Notes: a model not told the origin generated them from the letters alone. DNA of 64,000 bases from Cytobacillus oceanisediminis (GCF_004366035.1 NZ_SOEE01000010.1:151306-215305), one strand, 5' to 3'; counted from the stretch's first letter, positions 1 through 9,463 are shown. Numbers and translations are program-made.

Positions 1-31
1 ATTTACATCTAGAGATAAAGGGGGAAATAGA

Positions 32-1534
32 ATGAAAGAAAAAAACAAAGCCTGGAAAGTGCCGCACACGTTTGTCATCGTTTTCTTTGTGGTCCTTCTG
101 GCCGCCATTGTTACGTATTTGGTTCCCGTTGGACAATTCCAGACGGAAGAAGTAACTTATACGCAAAATGGGGAAGAGTCAACCAAGACCGTATTGATTC
201 CCAACAGCTTCGAAATAGTGAAGGATGAAGAAGGAAATCCTGTCCGCCAGGGTACAAGCCTTTTTGAATCTGGGGGAGAAGCTGGGTTTTTAAATTATGT
301 TTTTGAAGGACTCGTATCAGGAGATAAATGGGGATCCGCAGTTGGCATAGTAGCATTCATATTGATCATTGGCGGAGCATTTGGAATTATAATGAAAACT
401 CGTGCTATTGAAGAAGGCATTTTAAGTGTGATTGACAAGACAAAAGGCAGAGAAATCTTAATCATACCGATTATGTTTTTCCTGTTTTCGCTTGGAGGAG
501 CTGTTTTTGGCATGGGGGAGGAGGCCATTGCATTTGCGATGATTCTTGTTCCTCTTATGGTTGCACTTGGCTATGATGCCATAACAGGTGTGATGATCAC
601 CTATGTTGCAACACAAATTGGGTTTGCCACCTCCTGGATGAACCCTTTCAGTGTGGCCATTGCACAGGGTGTATCGGGAGTTCCCGTTATGTCTGGCGCA
701 CCGTTTCGAATAGGCATGTGGGCTGTTTTCACATTAATAGGCATTATCTATACATGGAGATATGCAGCTGGAATTAAAAAGGATCCTTTAAAATCAGTAA
801 GCTATGAATCAGACAGTTATTTCAGGAAAGAAATGAAAACGGGGGAGCTAAAGGTCAGATTTACTCTTGGACACGGCCTTGTTCTGTTAACCATAGCAGC
901 CGGAATTGCCTGGATTGTATGGGGTGTTGTGGAACATGCATACTATATCCCGGAAATAGCTTCGCAATTTTTTACGATCGGATTGGCAGCTGGACTTATT
1001 GCCGTATTCTTTAAGCTTAATAATATGAAGATAGATGATATTGCTGAAGGATTCATTGAAGGGGCAAAAGATCTTTTGCCGGCAGCATTGGTTGTAGGCA
1101 TGGCAAAAGGCATTGTCATCATCTTAGGCGGAGACAGTCCGGATGCACCATCTGTATTAAATACAATGCTCTTCGGTGCCGGACAGGTAATTGGGGATTT
1201 CCCTGCAGCCCTGTCCGCGTGGTTTATGTATCTTTTTCAATCCGGATTCAATTTCTTTGTTGTTTCAGGATCAGGCCAGGCAGCCCTTACGATGCCGCTG
1301 ATGGCGCCGCTGGCTGATATTGCCGGAGTATCCAGGCAGGTTGCCGTGCTTGCTTTCCAGCTCGGCGATGGTTTGACAAATATTTTTGTTCCTACTTCTG
1401 CAGCCCTTCTGGGAGCTCTTGGAGCAGCAAGACTTGACTGGGGAACATGGGCAAAATTTATCATCAAATTTTTGCTGCTCCTTATGGGGATTTCTTCATT
1501 ATTTGTGATTGGCGCAGTACTAATCGGTCTTTAA
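32..1534 (+). CDS. YfcC-family (DcuC-like) membrane carrier
   Basis: This 500-residue polytopic membrane protein resembles the YfcC/C4-dicarboxylate anaerobic carrier (DcuC, PF03606) family. It begins with a short basic cytoplasmic tail, then a first helix running into a YLVPVGQF motif typical of the family. Gly/Ser-rich re-entrant segments occur in both halves (GMGEEAIAFAM near residue 165; VSGSGQAALTMPLMAPLAD near 410). The AAAGGGGG ribosome site lies 8 bases before the ATG. It is followed 36 bases later by iadA, so it probably imports a dipeptide or amino-acid-like substrate rather than a C4-dicarboxylate; that is inferred from context. A paralogue lies at 56749-58158. Confidence 0.9.
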   Translation: MKEKNKAWKVPHTFVIVFFVVLLAAIVTYLVPVGQFQTEEVTYTQNGEESTKTVLIPNSFEIVKDEEGNPVRQGTSLFESGGEAGFLNYVFEGLVSGDKWGSAVGIVAFILIIGGAFGIIMKTRAIEEGILSVIDKTKGREILIIPIMFFLFSLGGAVFGMGEEAIAFAMILVPLMVALGYDAITGVMITYVATQIGFATSWMNPFSVAIAQGVSGVPVMSGAPFRIGMWAVFTLIGIIYTWRYAAGIKKDPLKSVSYESDSYFRKEMKTGELKVRFTLGHGLVLLTIAAGIAWIVWGVVEHAYYIPEIASQFFTIGLAAGLIAVFFKLNNMKIDDIAEGFIEGAKDLLPAALVVGMAKGIVIILGGDSPDAPSVLNTMLFGAGQVIGDFPAALSAWFMYLFQSGFNFFVVSGSGQAALTMPLMAPLADIAGVSRQVAVLAFQLGDGLTNIFVPTSAALLGALGAARLDWGTWAKFIIKFLLLLMGISSLFVIGAVLIGL

Positions 1535-1570
1535 CTAGACATCATAAGTTAGACAGAAAGGGGTTTATCC

Positions 1571-2746
1571 TTGTTAAATCTTATAAAGAACGCAGAAATC
1601 TATTCTCCGCAGTATCTTGGGAAAAAGGATTTATTACTTGTTCATAATAAAATAGGCTATATCCGCGATTCGATTGAAATACCTGATCTTTCATTTGCGG
1701 ATATTGAAGTCATTGATGCCGAAGGGAAAATTGCCGTTCCGGGTTTTATCGATTCGCACGTTCATATTATCGGCGGCGGCGGTGAGGGAAGCTATAAAAC
1801 GCGGACACCGGAAATCCAGCTGACAGATGCTACACTGTCTGGCATTACTACCCTGGTAGGTGTCATTGGCACAGACGGAACAACACGGACAATGGCTAGT
1901 CTTATTGCTAAAGCCCGGGGGCTTGAGGAAGAAGGAATTACCTGTTTTGTCCAGACGGGTTCATATCAGGTACCAGTAAAAACACTGACTGGAAAAATTG
2001 AAGATGATCTCATTCTTATTGACAAGATTATCGGTGTCGGAGAAATTGCGATCGCCGACCACCGCTCTTCTCAGCCGACAGTTGAGGAGATGGCTAAAAT
2101 CGCTTCAGCCGCACGTGTAGGTGGCATGCTTTCTGGTAAAGCGGGAATTGTAAATGTCCATGTGGGTGATAGTTATGATCATTTAAAACTCTTGGAAGAC
2201 GTTGTGGAGAAAACGGATATACCAATAAAACAATTTTACCCGACACATATTAATCGAAATCCTCATTTATTTGAAGCTGGCATACGTTATGCCAAAAAAG
2301 GCGGCTATGTCGATTTCACGACAAGCTCCATACCAAAGTTTCTCGAAGAAGGGGAAGTAAAGTGCAGCAAGGCTCTGAGATTCATGCTGGACGAAGGGAT
2401 TCCTGCTGGACAAATTACGTTTACTTCAGACGGCCAGGCCAGCCTGCCTGATTTCAATGAGCAGGGAGAACTGATTGGTCTGCAAATTGGCAAAGTTTCC
2501 ACACTCTTTTCCGAAGTGCGGGATGCGATCCTTCAAGAAGGGGTCTCTATAGAAAAGGCACTTTCTGTCATTACAGAAAATCCAGCTTCTATCCTCAAGC
2601 TTTACCAAAAAGGAAGGATAGAGGAAGGTAAAGATGCAGACCTTGTGCTTTTGAAAAAAGAAACACTGGCAATCGAAACCGTTTTTTCCCTTGGCAGAAA
2701 AATGGTTGAAGACGGTAAGGCTGTTGTGAAAGGAACCTTTGAATAA
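1571..2746 (+). CDS. iadA: Isoaspartyl dipeptidase (beta-aspartyl-peptidase)
   Basis: This is a 391-residue amidohydrolase-superfamily enzyme of the IadA family, which cleaves isoaspartyl (beta-aspartyl) dipeptides released from damaged proteins. The metal-binding HxH lies at residues 63-65 (GFIDSHVHIIGGGGEG). Further metal-ligand candidates are the His in NVHVGDS, the His in YPTHINRN and the Asp in FTSDGQAS. Length matches the family (about 390). The start is TTG, supported by AGAAAGGGG 7 bases upstream. The C-terminal GKDADLVLL segment is the usual amidohydrolase beta-sandwich end. It sits directly behind the YfcC carrier, suggesting an uptake-plus-hydrolysis pair. Confidence 0.92.
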   Translation: MLNLIKNAEIYSPQYLGKKDLLLVHNKIGYIRDSIEIPDLSFADIEVIDAEGKIAVPGFIDSHVHIIGGGGEGSYKTRTPEIQLTDATLSGITTLVGVIGTDGTTRTMASLIAKARGLEEEGITCFVQTGSYQVPVKTLTGKIEDDLILIDKIIGVGEIAIADHRSSQPTVEEMAKIASAARVGGMLSGKAGIVNVHVGDSYDHLKLLEDVVEKTDIPIKQFYPTHINRNPHLFEAGIRYAKKGGYVDFTTSSIPKFLEEGEVKCSKALRFMLDEGIPAGQITFTSDGQASLPDFNEQGELIGLQIGKVSTLFSEVRDAILQEGVSIEKALSVITENPASILKLYQKGRIEEGKDADLVLLKKETLAIETVFSLGRKMVEDGKAVVKGTFE

Positions 2747-2765
2747 TAAATGAGAATGAAAACCA

Positions 2766-2800
2766 GGCAGCTCTTAAAAAATAGGGGCTGCTCTTTTGTT
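2766..2800 (+). terminator. Intrinsic terminator after iadA
   Basis: An interrupted stem (GGCAGC paired with GCTGC, extended by weaker pairs) is followed by CTCTTTTG, about 20 bases after the iadA stop. The T-tract is moderate, so termination may be partial. Confidence 0.55.
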
Positions 2801-2895
2801 GCCAATCATACCCGAAAATTAAATATATGAACATCCTTATCATGTTACGGGTAAATCCATGCAGATTTTATTAATAAAAAGGAATTACTTAACTA

Positions 2896-2944
2896 TTGAC
2901 TGAAATGGACTCTTTAAATTACGATATGTTTAAACGATTAAACA
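2896..2944 (+). promoter_or_regulatory. Promoter and inverted repeat before the SDR/ArsR pair
   Basis: TTGACT at 2896-2901 and TACGAT at 2920-2925 (18-base spacing) form a plausible sigma-A promoter. Just downstream, TGTTTAA at 2927-2933 and TTAAACA at 2938-2944 form a perfect 7-base inverted repeat with a 4-base spacer. ArsR-family repressors bind A/T-rich inverted repeats close to the -10, so this is a good candidate operator for the ArsR protein encoded at 3787-4092. That assignment is inferred from position. Confidence 0.5.
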
Positions 2945-2994
2945 GATAAACATTAAATTAATTTACTTTGAATTGTATAAGAGGAGGAAATATT

Positions 2995-3759
2995 ATGAGA
3001 AAAACGGCACTGATCACAGGGGCAACTAGCGGATTGGGTTATGAATTTGTAAAGCTGTTTGCTGCTGATGGCTATAATTTAGTTCTGGTTGCAAGAAATA
3101 AAGAGAAGCTGGAAGAAATAAAAAAGGCTTTTGCTGAAACAGAGGTAACGATCATTGCCAAGGATTTAAGTATCCAGGGGGCTCCAAAGGAAGTTTTTGA
3201 AGAAACTGCAAAACTTAATATTAATATTGATGTTTTGGTAAACAATGCGGGTTTCGGTTTAATGGGAAAATTTGATGAATTGGATTTGCAAAAACAAATA
3301 AATATGATTCAATTAAATATAACTGCTTTGACAGAGCTAACTTATTATTTTCTTCCTTTTATGAAGGAAAGAAATAATGGGAAGATCTTAAATGTTGCAA
3401 GTACGGCTGCTTTTCAGCCTGGTCCGCTTATGGCTGTCTATTATGCATCAAAAGCGTATGTCCTGTCTTTTTCAGAAGCTTTGGCAGAAGAACTGCAGGA
3501 GTATTCCATTTCAATCACCACCCTTTGCCCAGGTGCAACGAAAACGAACTTTGGCTCCGCTGCAAGCGTAGAAGGAACCAAAATGTTCAGCCGGGCCATG
3601 CTGCCTGATGATGTAGCAAAGAAAGGATATGAAGGGTTGATGAATGGGAAACGCGTCCTCATAACAGGTGGACTTAATAAATTCGGTGCGATTAGTGCAA
3701 AATTCTTGCCAAGAAGTTTAGCAGCTAAGATCGCCAAGTATGCAGCTGGAGAAAAATAA
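2995..3759 (+). CDS. Short-chain dehydrogenase/reductase (SDR)
   Basis: This 254-residue classical SDR has the TGATSGLG nucleotide-binding motif at the N-terminus, NNAGFG in the middle, the active-site Ser in NVASTAAF and the YYASK catalytic Tyr/Lys motif. The substrate is not apparent. The ATG at 2995 is chosen because GAGGAGG lies 7 bases upstream; a TTG 27 bases earlier has no such site. The following ArsR-type gene is 27 bases away and is probably co-transcribed, so the enzyme may be induced by whatever ligand or stress that regulator senses. Confidence 0.9.
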   Translation: MRKTALITGATSGLGYEFVKLFAADGYNLVLVARNKEKLEEIKKAFAETEVTIIAKDLSIQGAPKEVFEETAKLNINIDVLVNNAGFGLMGKFDELDLQKQINMIQLNITALTELTYYFLPFMKERNNGKILNVASTAAFQPGPLMAVYYASKAYVLSFSEALAEELQEYSISITTLCPGATKTNFGSAASVEGTKMFSRAMLPDDVAKKGYEGLMNGKRVLITGGLNKFGAISAKFLPRSLAAKIAKYAAGEK

Positions 3760-3786
3760 CAACCCTATGTGGTAAGGGGGAGTCTT

Positions 3787-4092
3787 ATGTCACAGAAAGC
3801 CATAGATGTGTTTAGAGCGTGTATTCCATTATTTCATGCATTAAGTGACCCTGCGAGGCAGGATATAATCATTTTGCTGGCAGAAAATGACGCATTAAGT
3901 GTAAATGAAATAGCCCAGCAGTCTAATCTTTCCCGGCCTGCTATATCCCATCACTTAAAAGTCATGCGTGACAATGATCTGGTTTTAATTGAACAAAAAG
4001 GGACTCAGCGTTTCTATACTCTTTCTATAGAACAGGGAGTAGAACAATTAAAAAAGCTGATTCAAATAGTCGAAAGTGAATGTATTTTATAA
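3787..4092 (+). CDS. ArsR/SmtB-family transcriptional regulator
   Basis: This 101-residue winged-helix protein has the ArsR-family pattern: HALSDPARQDIIILLAE, then an HTH with SVNEIAQQSNLSRPAISHHLKVMRD, then the beta-wing (LVLIEQKGTQRFYTL). I do not see the CxC metal site of classic ArsR proteins; the only Cys residues are near the two ends, so metal sensing is uncertain. ATG 3787 follows AAGGGGG at good spacing. The gene directly follows the SDR gene and probably represses both through the inverted repeat at 2927-2944. Confidence 0.88.
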   Translation: MSQKAIDVFRACIPLFHALSDPARQDIIILLAENDALSVNEIAQQSNLSRPAISHHLKVMRDNDLVLIEQKGTQRFYTLSIEQGVEQLKKLIQIVESECIL

Positions 4093-4111
4093 CTTGGTTA
4101 GAATGAAAGGA

Positions 4112-4141
4112 AAAGAGCGCAGGGATTGCGCTTTTTCTTTT
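4112..4141 (+). terminator. Intrinsic terminator after the ArsR gene
   Basis: AGCGCA and TGCGCT form a short G/C stem with a GGGA-like loop, followed by TTTTTCTTTTT. It lies about 25 bases after the stop codon. Confidence 0.75.
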
Positions 4142-4186
4142 TAGCTGTTTAAGGCTTTATTTATTGTCTCGATATCTTCTTAATAA

Positions 4187-4480
4187 TTAATCGTTTTCCT
4201 CAGCATGCTTGGGTTCCTCATCACCATGATCATGATCATGTGTGCCCTCCAGAAGGTTTATCCCTTCATCAGCTTCTTTAATCATTATATTCTCATTATT
4301 AAAGGTTTTAACTGGTTTATCAGCGAACCCTCCCACACTGCTCCTGATTAAAATGAACAAATCAGCATCACCTATTTTTGCCAGGGTTTTTTTAGTCGGT
4401 TCATAAGTTTCTAGGTCAATATTTACCGATTAGATACTTTTTACTCCTGCTTTGATACTCGAGAATTTTTCATTAGAGAA
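4187..4480 (-). pseudogene. Relic of a zinc ABC transporter binding-protein gene (ZnuA/AdcA-like)
   Basis: Reading the minus strand back from a TAA at 4187-4189 gives about 80 codons that resemble the ZnuA/AdcA/TroA family. They include an ETYEPTKKTLAKIGDAD-like stretch (family: EPHDYEPT...I.ADLFVY), then ADEGINLLEGTHDHDHGDE, the metal-binding His/Asp-rich loop of zinc-binding members. Further upstream the frame is broken by a TAA near 4426-4430, and the signal peptide and C-terminal lobe are missing. It is therefore a truncated remnant. The rest of the 4480-4690 gap is A/T-rich and I find no gene in it. Confidence 0.7.
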
Positions 4481-4697
4481 TATATCTGTACTCGGTTTTT
4501 AATTAGATGAATCATGATTTGAACCAAGTTGATAATAGACTCCTGATATTTGTAGCATGTGAATGATGAAATGCTTATCCATTGATAGCTGCATTTCATA
4601 GTTTTCACCAATTGCAAGCATGCATAATAAAAGAATAATTATGATCGCACGGCAGCATACTAAAACTATGATTTGTTAAGTTTTGGAGGAGTGACCG

Positions 4698-6224
4698 GTG
4701 GGTTTTTTTAAATCGAAATTAAAAAGGTTTAATAGGGACAATAAACAAAAGAAGAATGAAAATAGTGAGCATGAATTGCGGATTGATGAACTCCTTCATC
4801 GCTGTAAAGAATCTACAGATTTTGTTTCCTATAGATATTCAGAATCCAGCCCATTTTATATTCATTATTACCAGACAATTGTAGAAATAAATATTTTGCA
4901 TCAATATGTCCTGCCTTATATCAATGAAAATGAGAGCAATACCCTTTTTGATCTTCAGCAGGCTATTCCTATTGATAATACTGAAATTATAGATAATGTT
5001 CATGAAATAAGGGATAAATTGCTGACAGGCTGTATTGTTATTGAAGTAAAAGGTTCTATTCAAGAGGCTTTGGTCATATCTGCTGTTTCGCTTGAGAAGA
5101 GACCCGTCAGTATGCCGGAAGTAGAGTACAGTGTTGTGGGGCCAAAGGAAGCTTTTGTCGAATCAATTGATGCTAATATCAATCTGGTCAGGAAGAGACT
5201 GCCTATACCTGATCTCATCGTGGAAGAAGTAAAGATTGGAAGCCTGACAAAAACAAGGGTGGCTGTTCTTTATATAAAAGGAGTTACGGACAAAGAAAAT
5301 GTGAATACGATTCTGCAGCGTCTGAAAGAGATTCATTTTGATCAAATTGTGGACAGCTCCTTTATTAACCAAATCATTTCCGATAACCATAATTCTCCCT
5401 TTCCTCATTTAATTGATACGGAAAGGCCTGATAGGGTGGCGAGTGTTCTCTCGGAAGGGAAAATAACGATTATTGTAGATGGCTCACCGCATGCTCTAAC
5501 TGGTCCTACAACTCTCGTAGAGTTTTTTTCAGCTTTTGAAGATTATTTTCTATCTTGGCATATTGCCTCCATTTTTCGGCTTGTCCGGTTGTTTGCTGTA
5601 TTCTTTTCCGTTTTGTCGACTTCTCTTTATGTCGCAGTGCTAACCTATCATTACGAAATGATTCCGGAGAACCTGCTTAATCCGCTTATTGCTTCAAGGA
5701 GCGGGATCCCGTTCCCGCCGATTCTGGAAGCGATTATTCTGGAATTGACCATTGAGCTATTGCGTGAGGCTGGAGCAAGGCTGCCGACAAAAATCGGACA
5801 GACGATTGGTATCGTAGGCGGTATTGTCATCGGGACTGCGGCTGTACAGGCTGGGCTGACCAGTAATGTGCTGCTGATCATCGTGGCGCTTGCGGCCCTG
5901 GCGTCCTTTACAACGCCTGTCTATCAAATGGGCAATACGATCCGCTTAATCCGCTTTCCTTTTTTAATCTTTGCCCAGTTATGGGGACTTCTGGGAGTAA
6001 CCTTTTGTTTCTCATACATTTTGTGCCATTTGCTAAAAATGACTTCTCTGGGACGCCCATATCTGGCACCAGTCTATCCATTAAGGCTGGATGATTTAAG
6101 GGACTCCCTTTTCCGACTTCCGTTTTTCATGCAAACGAAGCGGCCGATGCAGGTCAGATCTCCTGTACGGACTCGTTTTCAGCCCAAAAAGCACGAGAAA
6201 CCGAAAAGAGACATAGAAGATTAA
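4698..6224 (+). CDS. Spore germination protein, GerA family (A subunit)
   Basis: This 508-residue protein belongs to the GerAA/GerBA/GerKA family (PF03323), the A subunit of inner-membrane germinant receptors in spores. It has a large hydrophilic N-terminal domain (about residues 1-280), the signature VVGPKEAFVESIDANINLVRKR, then about five membrane helices with PFPPILEAIILELTIELLREAGARLP, and a basic Arg/Lys-rich tail. The start is GTG, preceded by TTTGGAGGAG. It is the first gene of an A-B-C operon; the B gene starts 36 bases after its stop. The germinant cannot be read from the sequence. Confidence 0.95.
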   Translation: MGFFKSKLKRFNRDNKQKKNENSEHELRIDELLHRCKESTDFVSYRYSESSPFYIHYYQTIVEINILHQYVLPYINENESNTLFDLQQAIPIDNTEIIDNVHEIRDKLLTGCIVIEVKGSIQEALVISAVSLEKRPVSMPEVEYSVVGPKEAFVESIDANINLVRKRLPIPDLIVEEVKIGSLTKTRVAVLYIKGVTDKENVNTILQRLKEIHFDQIVDSSFINQIISDNHNSPFPHLIDTERPDRVASVLSEGKITIIVDGSPHALTGPTTLVEFFSAFEDYFLSWHIASIFRLVRLFAVFFSVLSTSLYVAVLTYHYEMIPENLLNPLIASRSGIPFPPILEAIILELTIELLREAGARLPTKIGQTIGIVGGIVIGTAAVQAGLTSNVLLIIVALAALASFTTPVYQMGNTIRLIRFPFLIFAQLWGLLGVTFCFSYILCHLLKMTSLGRPYLAPVYPLRLDDLRDSLFRLPFFMQTKRPMQVRSPVRTRFQPKKHEKPKRDIED

Positions 6225-6260
6225 TGGGAATAAATATGTTCTGATAAAGGAGGCTAGTTG

Positions 6261-7349
6261 ATGTTTCCATTGCCTAAAGAAGATAAAATGGTATCTCCCT
6301 TTTTTGTATTTTACTTAATACATGCTATGCAAGTAGGCGTAGGGATTCTAGGCTTCGAAAGAGTTATTGTCCAGTCGGCCGGCTATAGCGCCTGGATCGC
6401 AATCTTAGCTTCCGGCGCCTCCATTATCGGATTGATATGGATTTCCTATCGCATTTTAAACAAGGGAAACAACGACATCGTAGCCATACACGCTGATATT
6501 ATGGGAAAGTGGATCGGCGGTTTTTTCAGCTTTCTATTTTCGTTATATTTCTTATCTTTTGCTTTGGTGGTTCTCAGGTCTTATGTAGAGGTCATACAGG
6601 TTTGGGTATTTCCCGAAGTCTCACAATGGATATTCGTACTTATTATTATTTTTTTAGCCTATTCCTATGTCACAGGAGGTTTTCGGGTTGTCACAGGGGT
6701 AAGTTATTTAGGGATTTTATACGGCTTGCCATTATTATTGGTGAAGTTTTATCCTTTGCAGTATGCCGATTATGGCAATCTTCTGCCAATCTTTAATGCC
6801 TCTCCTGCAGATTTATTTAAAGCATCAAAAGAAATGACTCTTAATTTTCTAGGGTTTGAGACCTTATTTATGTTTTATCCTTTTATAAAAGATGGGCCGA
6901 AATCTGAAAAATGGGCCTATTTCGGTGTGCTGTTCAGCATATTTATTTACCTCCTGACTGCTTTTGTTACGTTTGTCTACTTCAACCAGGAACAGTTGAA
7001 AGGCACCATTTGGGCTACACTCACACTATGGAAAATCGTGGACTTAATCATTGTAGAGAGGTTCGAATACATAGGAATTTCCGTATGGTTCTTTACTATT
7101 CTGCCGAATATTTGCATCGGCCTCTGGTGTGCAAGCCGGGGAATGAACCGGCTGTTTCCTGTTTCTCAAAGAAATGCTTTAAAGATGTTTTGCCTGTTGC
7201 TGTTTATGATTAGCGTCTTATTGACAGATAGACAGCAAATCGATGTCCTTCAGAAAGTTATTTCCCAAATAGGACTTTATACAATTTACTTTTATTTACC
7301 ATTCTTGCTGGTTTTACAATATATCATCATGAAGGTGAAAAAAGGATGA
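6261..7349 (+). CDS. Spore germination permease, GerB family (B subunit)
   Basis: This protein of about 362 residues has around ten hydrophobic helices and belongs to the GerAB/GerKB endospore germination permease family (APC superfamily, PF03845). In germinant receptors the B subunit carries the amino-acid or sugar binding pocket. ATG 6261 is preferred over the TTG directly before it because AAAGGAGG lies about 8 bases upstream. Its stop overlaps the start of the next gene (ATGA), which indicates translational coupling within the receptor operon. Confidence 0.94.
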   Translation: MFPLPKEDKMVSPFFVFYLIHAMQVGVGILGFERVIVQSAGYSAWIAILASGASIIGLIWISYRILNKGNNDIVAIHADIMGKWIGGFFSFLFSLYFLSFALVVLRSYVEVIQVWVFPEVSQWIFVLIIIFLAYSYVTGGFRVVTGVSYLGILYGLPLLLVKFYPLQYADYGNLLPIFNASPADLFKASKEMTLNFLGFETLFMFYPFIKDGPKSEKWAYFGVLFSIFIYLLTAFVTFVYFNQEQLKGTIWATLTLWKIVDLIIVERFEYIGISVWFFTILPNICIGLWCASRGMNRLFPVSQRNALKMFCLLLFMISVLLTDRQQIDVLQKVISQIGLYTIYFYLPFLLVLQYIIMKVKKG

Positions 7350-8425
7350 AATCAAAAAACTTTTTATGGTGTATAACACTTCCATTAATCCTGACAGGAT
7401 GTATTCCAAGTCCAAAAGTATTGGAGGATATCCAATTAGTGCAGACAATAGGCTATGATTATGTCAATGATGAGGAATTCGAAGGAACAGCAGGCTCTTC
7501 CAACATACCACCAGGTGAACAGTCATTACCGGTAAATGAGGTTTTTTCTGCAAAAGGGAAGACAAGTAAACGGATCAGGCAAGAGATTCAGGCGGAAGCT
7601 GCAAGGCCCATAGTCGTTGGCAGGGTAGGATTAGTCATTTTCAACAAGGAACTCGCAGAGCATGGCATTGAAAAACAAATTGACAGTCTGCAGAGAAACC
7701 CCAGTATTGGCAGGAAATTGCTGCTTGTTGTATCGAAAGAGAAGGCGAAAGACATTATTGATTCAAATTACTCGCAAAGTGATTCTGTATCACAGTATTT
7801 AATCGATGTGGTGGAACAGAATATTGAGGCGACTATTCCTGAGATAAATTTGCACCGTTTTCTTGTGCACTATTACAGCAAAGATGCCGACCCTTTTTTA
7901 CCTTTAATAGAGAAACAGGGTAAGCATTTGAAGGTAAGCGGACTGGGGATTTTTAAAGAAGATAAGCTAGTTGATACAATCAGCTTTGGTGACGCCTTTA
8001 TCTTCAAAATCCTTTATGAAAAATTCCGGCGGGGACAATTTGAAGTAGAACTTAGCGGGGGAGAAGATGTAAGTCTCGAAAACCTGTCATCAAAACCTAA
8101 AATAAGGGTGGACAAGAGGAATGGGAAATATATAGCCACTTTTAAGGTGAAAGTAAACGGCAGAGCCATGGAAGGGGTGGATTTAGATCTTACAGACAAG
8201 AAAACGATTGAGAGAATTGAAAAAGCAGTGGAAAAAGAAATAACTGAGAGAGCAGAGAAAATGATCAAGAGGTTTCAGGAAATGGATACAGATCCCCTTC
8301 GGATTGGAGAAAAGGCCAGGCAGCGCTCTGATTTTAATCGGAAGGAATGGAGGGAGCAGTATAGTCAAATGGAAATTAAGATTGAGGCAAAAGTGAATGC
8401 TGTTCAATCAGGGATTATAGAATAA
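7346..8425 (+). CDS. Spore germination lipoprotein, Ger(x)C family (C subunit)
   Basis: This 359-residue protein has a lipoprotein signal peptide ending in LILTGC, so it should be anchored to the outer face of the spore inner membrane. The rest matches the Ger(x)C family (PF05504) in length, with the characteristic QTIGYDYV opening and the conserved Lys/Glu-rich C-terminal third. It overlaps the B-subunit stop by 4 bases and completes the A-B-C operon. A weak terminator follows. Confidence 0.94.
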   Translation: MKSKNFLWCITLPLILTGCIPSPKVLEDIQLVQTIGYDYVNDEEFEGTAGSSNIPPGEQSLPVNEVFSAKGKTSKRIRQEIQAEAARPIVVGRVGLVIFNKELAEHGIEKQIDSLQRNPSIGRKLLLVVSKEKAKDIIDSNYSQSDSVSQYLIDVVEQNIEATIPEINLHRFLVHYYSKDADPFLPLIEKQGKHLKVSGLGIFKEDKLVDTISFGDAFIFKILYEKFRRGQFEVELSGGEDVSLENLSSKPKIRVDKRNGKYIATFKVKVNGRAMEGVDLDLTDKKTIERIEKAVEKEITERAEKMIKRFQEMDTDPLRIGEKARQRSDFNRKEWREQYSQMEIKIEAKVNAVQSGIIE

Positions 8426-8447
8426 ATATGTATATGATAAGAGAAAT

Positions 8448-8480
8448 TGGCATCCGAAAAGGGTGTCATTTTTAATTATA
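8448..8480 (+). terminator. Terminator-like hairpin after gerC
   Basis: TGGCATCC and GGGTGTCA pair with two G-T wobbles around a GAAAA loop, followed by TTTTT. It lies about 22 bases after the stop and separates the germination operon from the RpiR operon. Confidence 0.55.
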
Positions 8481-8599
8481 AAATTTTCAGAATTATTATT
8501 GTTTTCTAAAGGAATATATGATAGTTTAGTTAAAACGAAGTTGAGACTTCAAAAAAATTAAAATACAGCTTAAACTTCATAATTTTAAGGTGAGTCTAA

Positions 8600-9463
8600 A
8601 TGATATTAAAAGAAGCGATCGAAAAAGAGTTTAAAAACCTCTCCAAAGGGCAGCGGAAGGCCGCTAAGTATTTACTGGATAACCCTAAGGAGTTTGCGGT
8701 GAAGTCAGCGGGTGAGATTGGCAAGAGAATAGGGGTAAGCGAAACGACAGTCATCCGATTCTGCTATTCGATTCAGCTTTCCGGCTATTCGGAACTGCAA
8801 AAGATGGTAAGGGAGCAGCTATTGAAGGCGAATAGCACGTTGGGGCAGTATCTTTCGAGCAAGGTGGAACTGGCCGAAAAACCGGAGTTCCTGTCAAGTG
8901 TGATGGAGAAGGATTGTCTCCATATCAGGGAAACGATTCAGAATATAAGTCAGGATGATTTTGATGTTTTAGTGAAACGTTTGATAAAAACAAAAAAAGT
9001 ATATGTTACCGGATTGCGGTCTTCCTTTGCGGCAGCAAGCTGGCTTTCTTTTACCCTTGGGGTTGTAAGGGGAAATGCGAAGCTGATCCGGCCGGATACG
9101 GATGATCTGCTGCTGACGATTTCTGAAATGGATGAAGAAGCGACGTTCATTGCCATTTCATTCGACCGCTACATGAAAGATACGATTAAAATGGCGGAAC
9201 TGGCGAAAAAGCAGGGAGCATATATAATCGGCATTACGGATTCAGCAATCGCACCGATTAAAGATCATGCTGACTTGCTCTTTCAAATCCATTCATCGGA
9301 AAAATCGACGATTGATGCGGCGCCAGCGCTCTTTTCTTTTCTGAACGCGGTGATTGCGGGTGTGTCGATTCAAGATTGTGACCGATTTCAAACAAGGAAA
9401 GAGCAATATGAAAAGCTGGAAAGTGAACATTTTTTTATTCAGCCGGGAGGGAAGATGGTTTGA
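8600..9463 (+). CDS. MurR/RpiR-family transcriptional regulator
   Basis: This 287-residue protein has an N-terminal RpiR-type HTH (residues 1-80, with GKRIGVSETTVIRFCYSIQLSGYSE) and a C-terminal SIS domain that in this family binds a phosphosugar or another small ligand (KKVYVTGLRSSFAAASW; FIAISFDRYMKDT). It overlaps the M20 gene by 4 bases and so is the first gene of a four-gene operon. It probably senses a pathway intermediate of that operon. A close paralogue at 58269-59066 heads a similar operon. Confidence 0.9.
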   Translation: MILKEAIEKEFKNLSKGQRKAAKYLLDNPKEFAVKSAGEIGKRIGVSETTVIRFCYSIQLSGYSELQKMVREQLLKANSTLGQYLSSKVELAEKPEFLSSVMEKDCLHIRETIQNISQDDFDVLVKRLIKTKKVYVTGLRSSFAAASWLSFTLGVVRGNAKLIRPDTDDLLLTISEMDEEATFIAISFDRYMKDTIKMAELAKKQGAYIIGITDSAIAPIKDHADLLFQIHSSEKSTIDAAPALFSFLNAVIAGVSIQDCDRFQTRKEQYEKLESEHFFIQPGGKMV

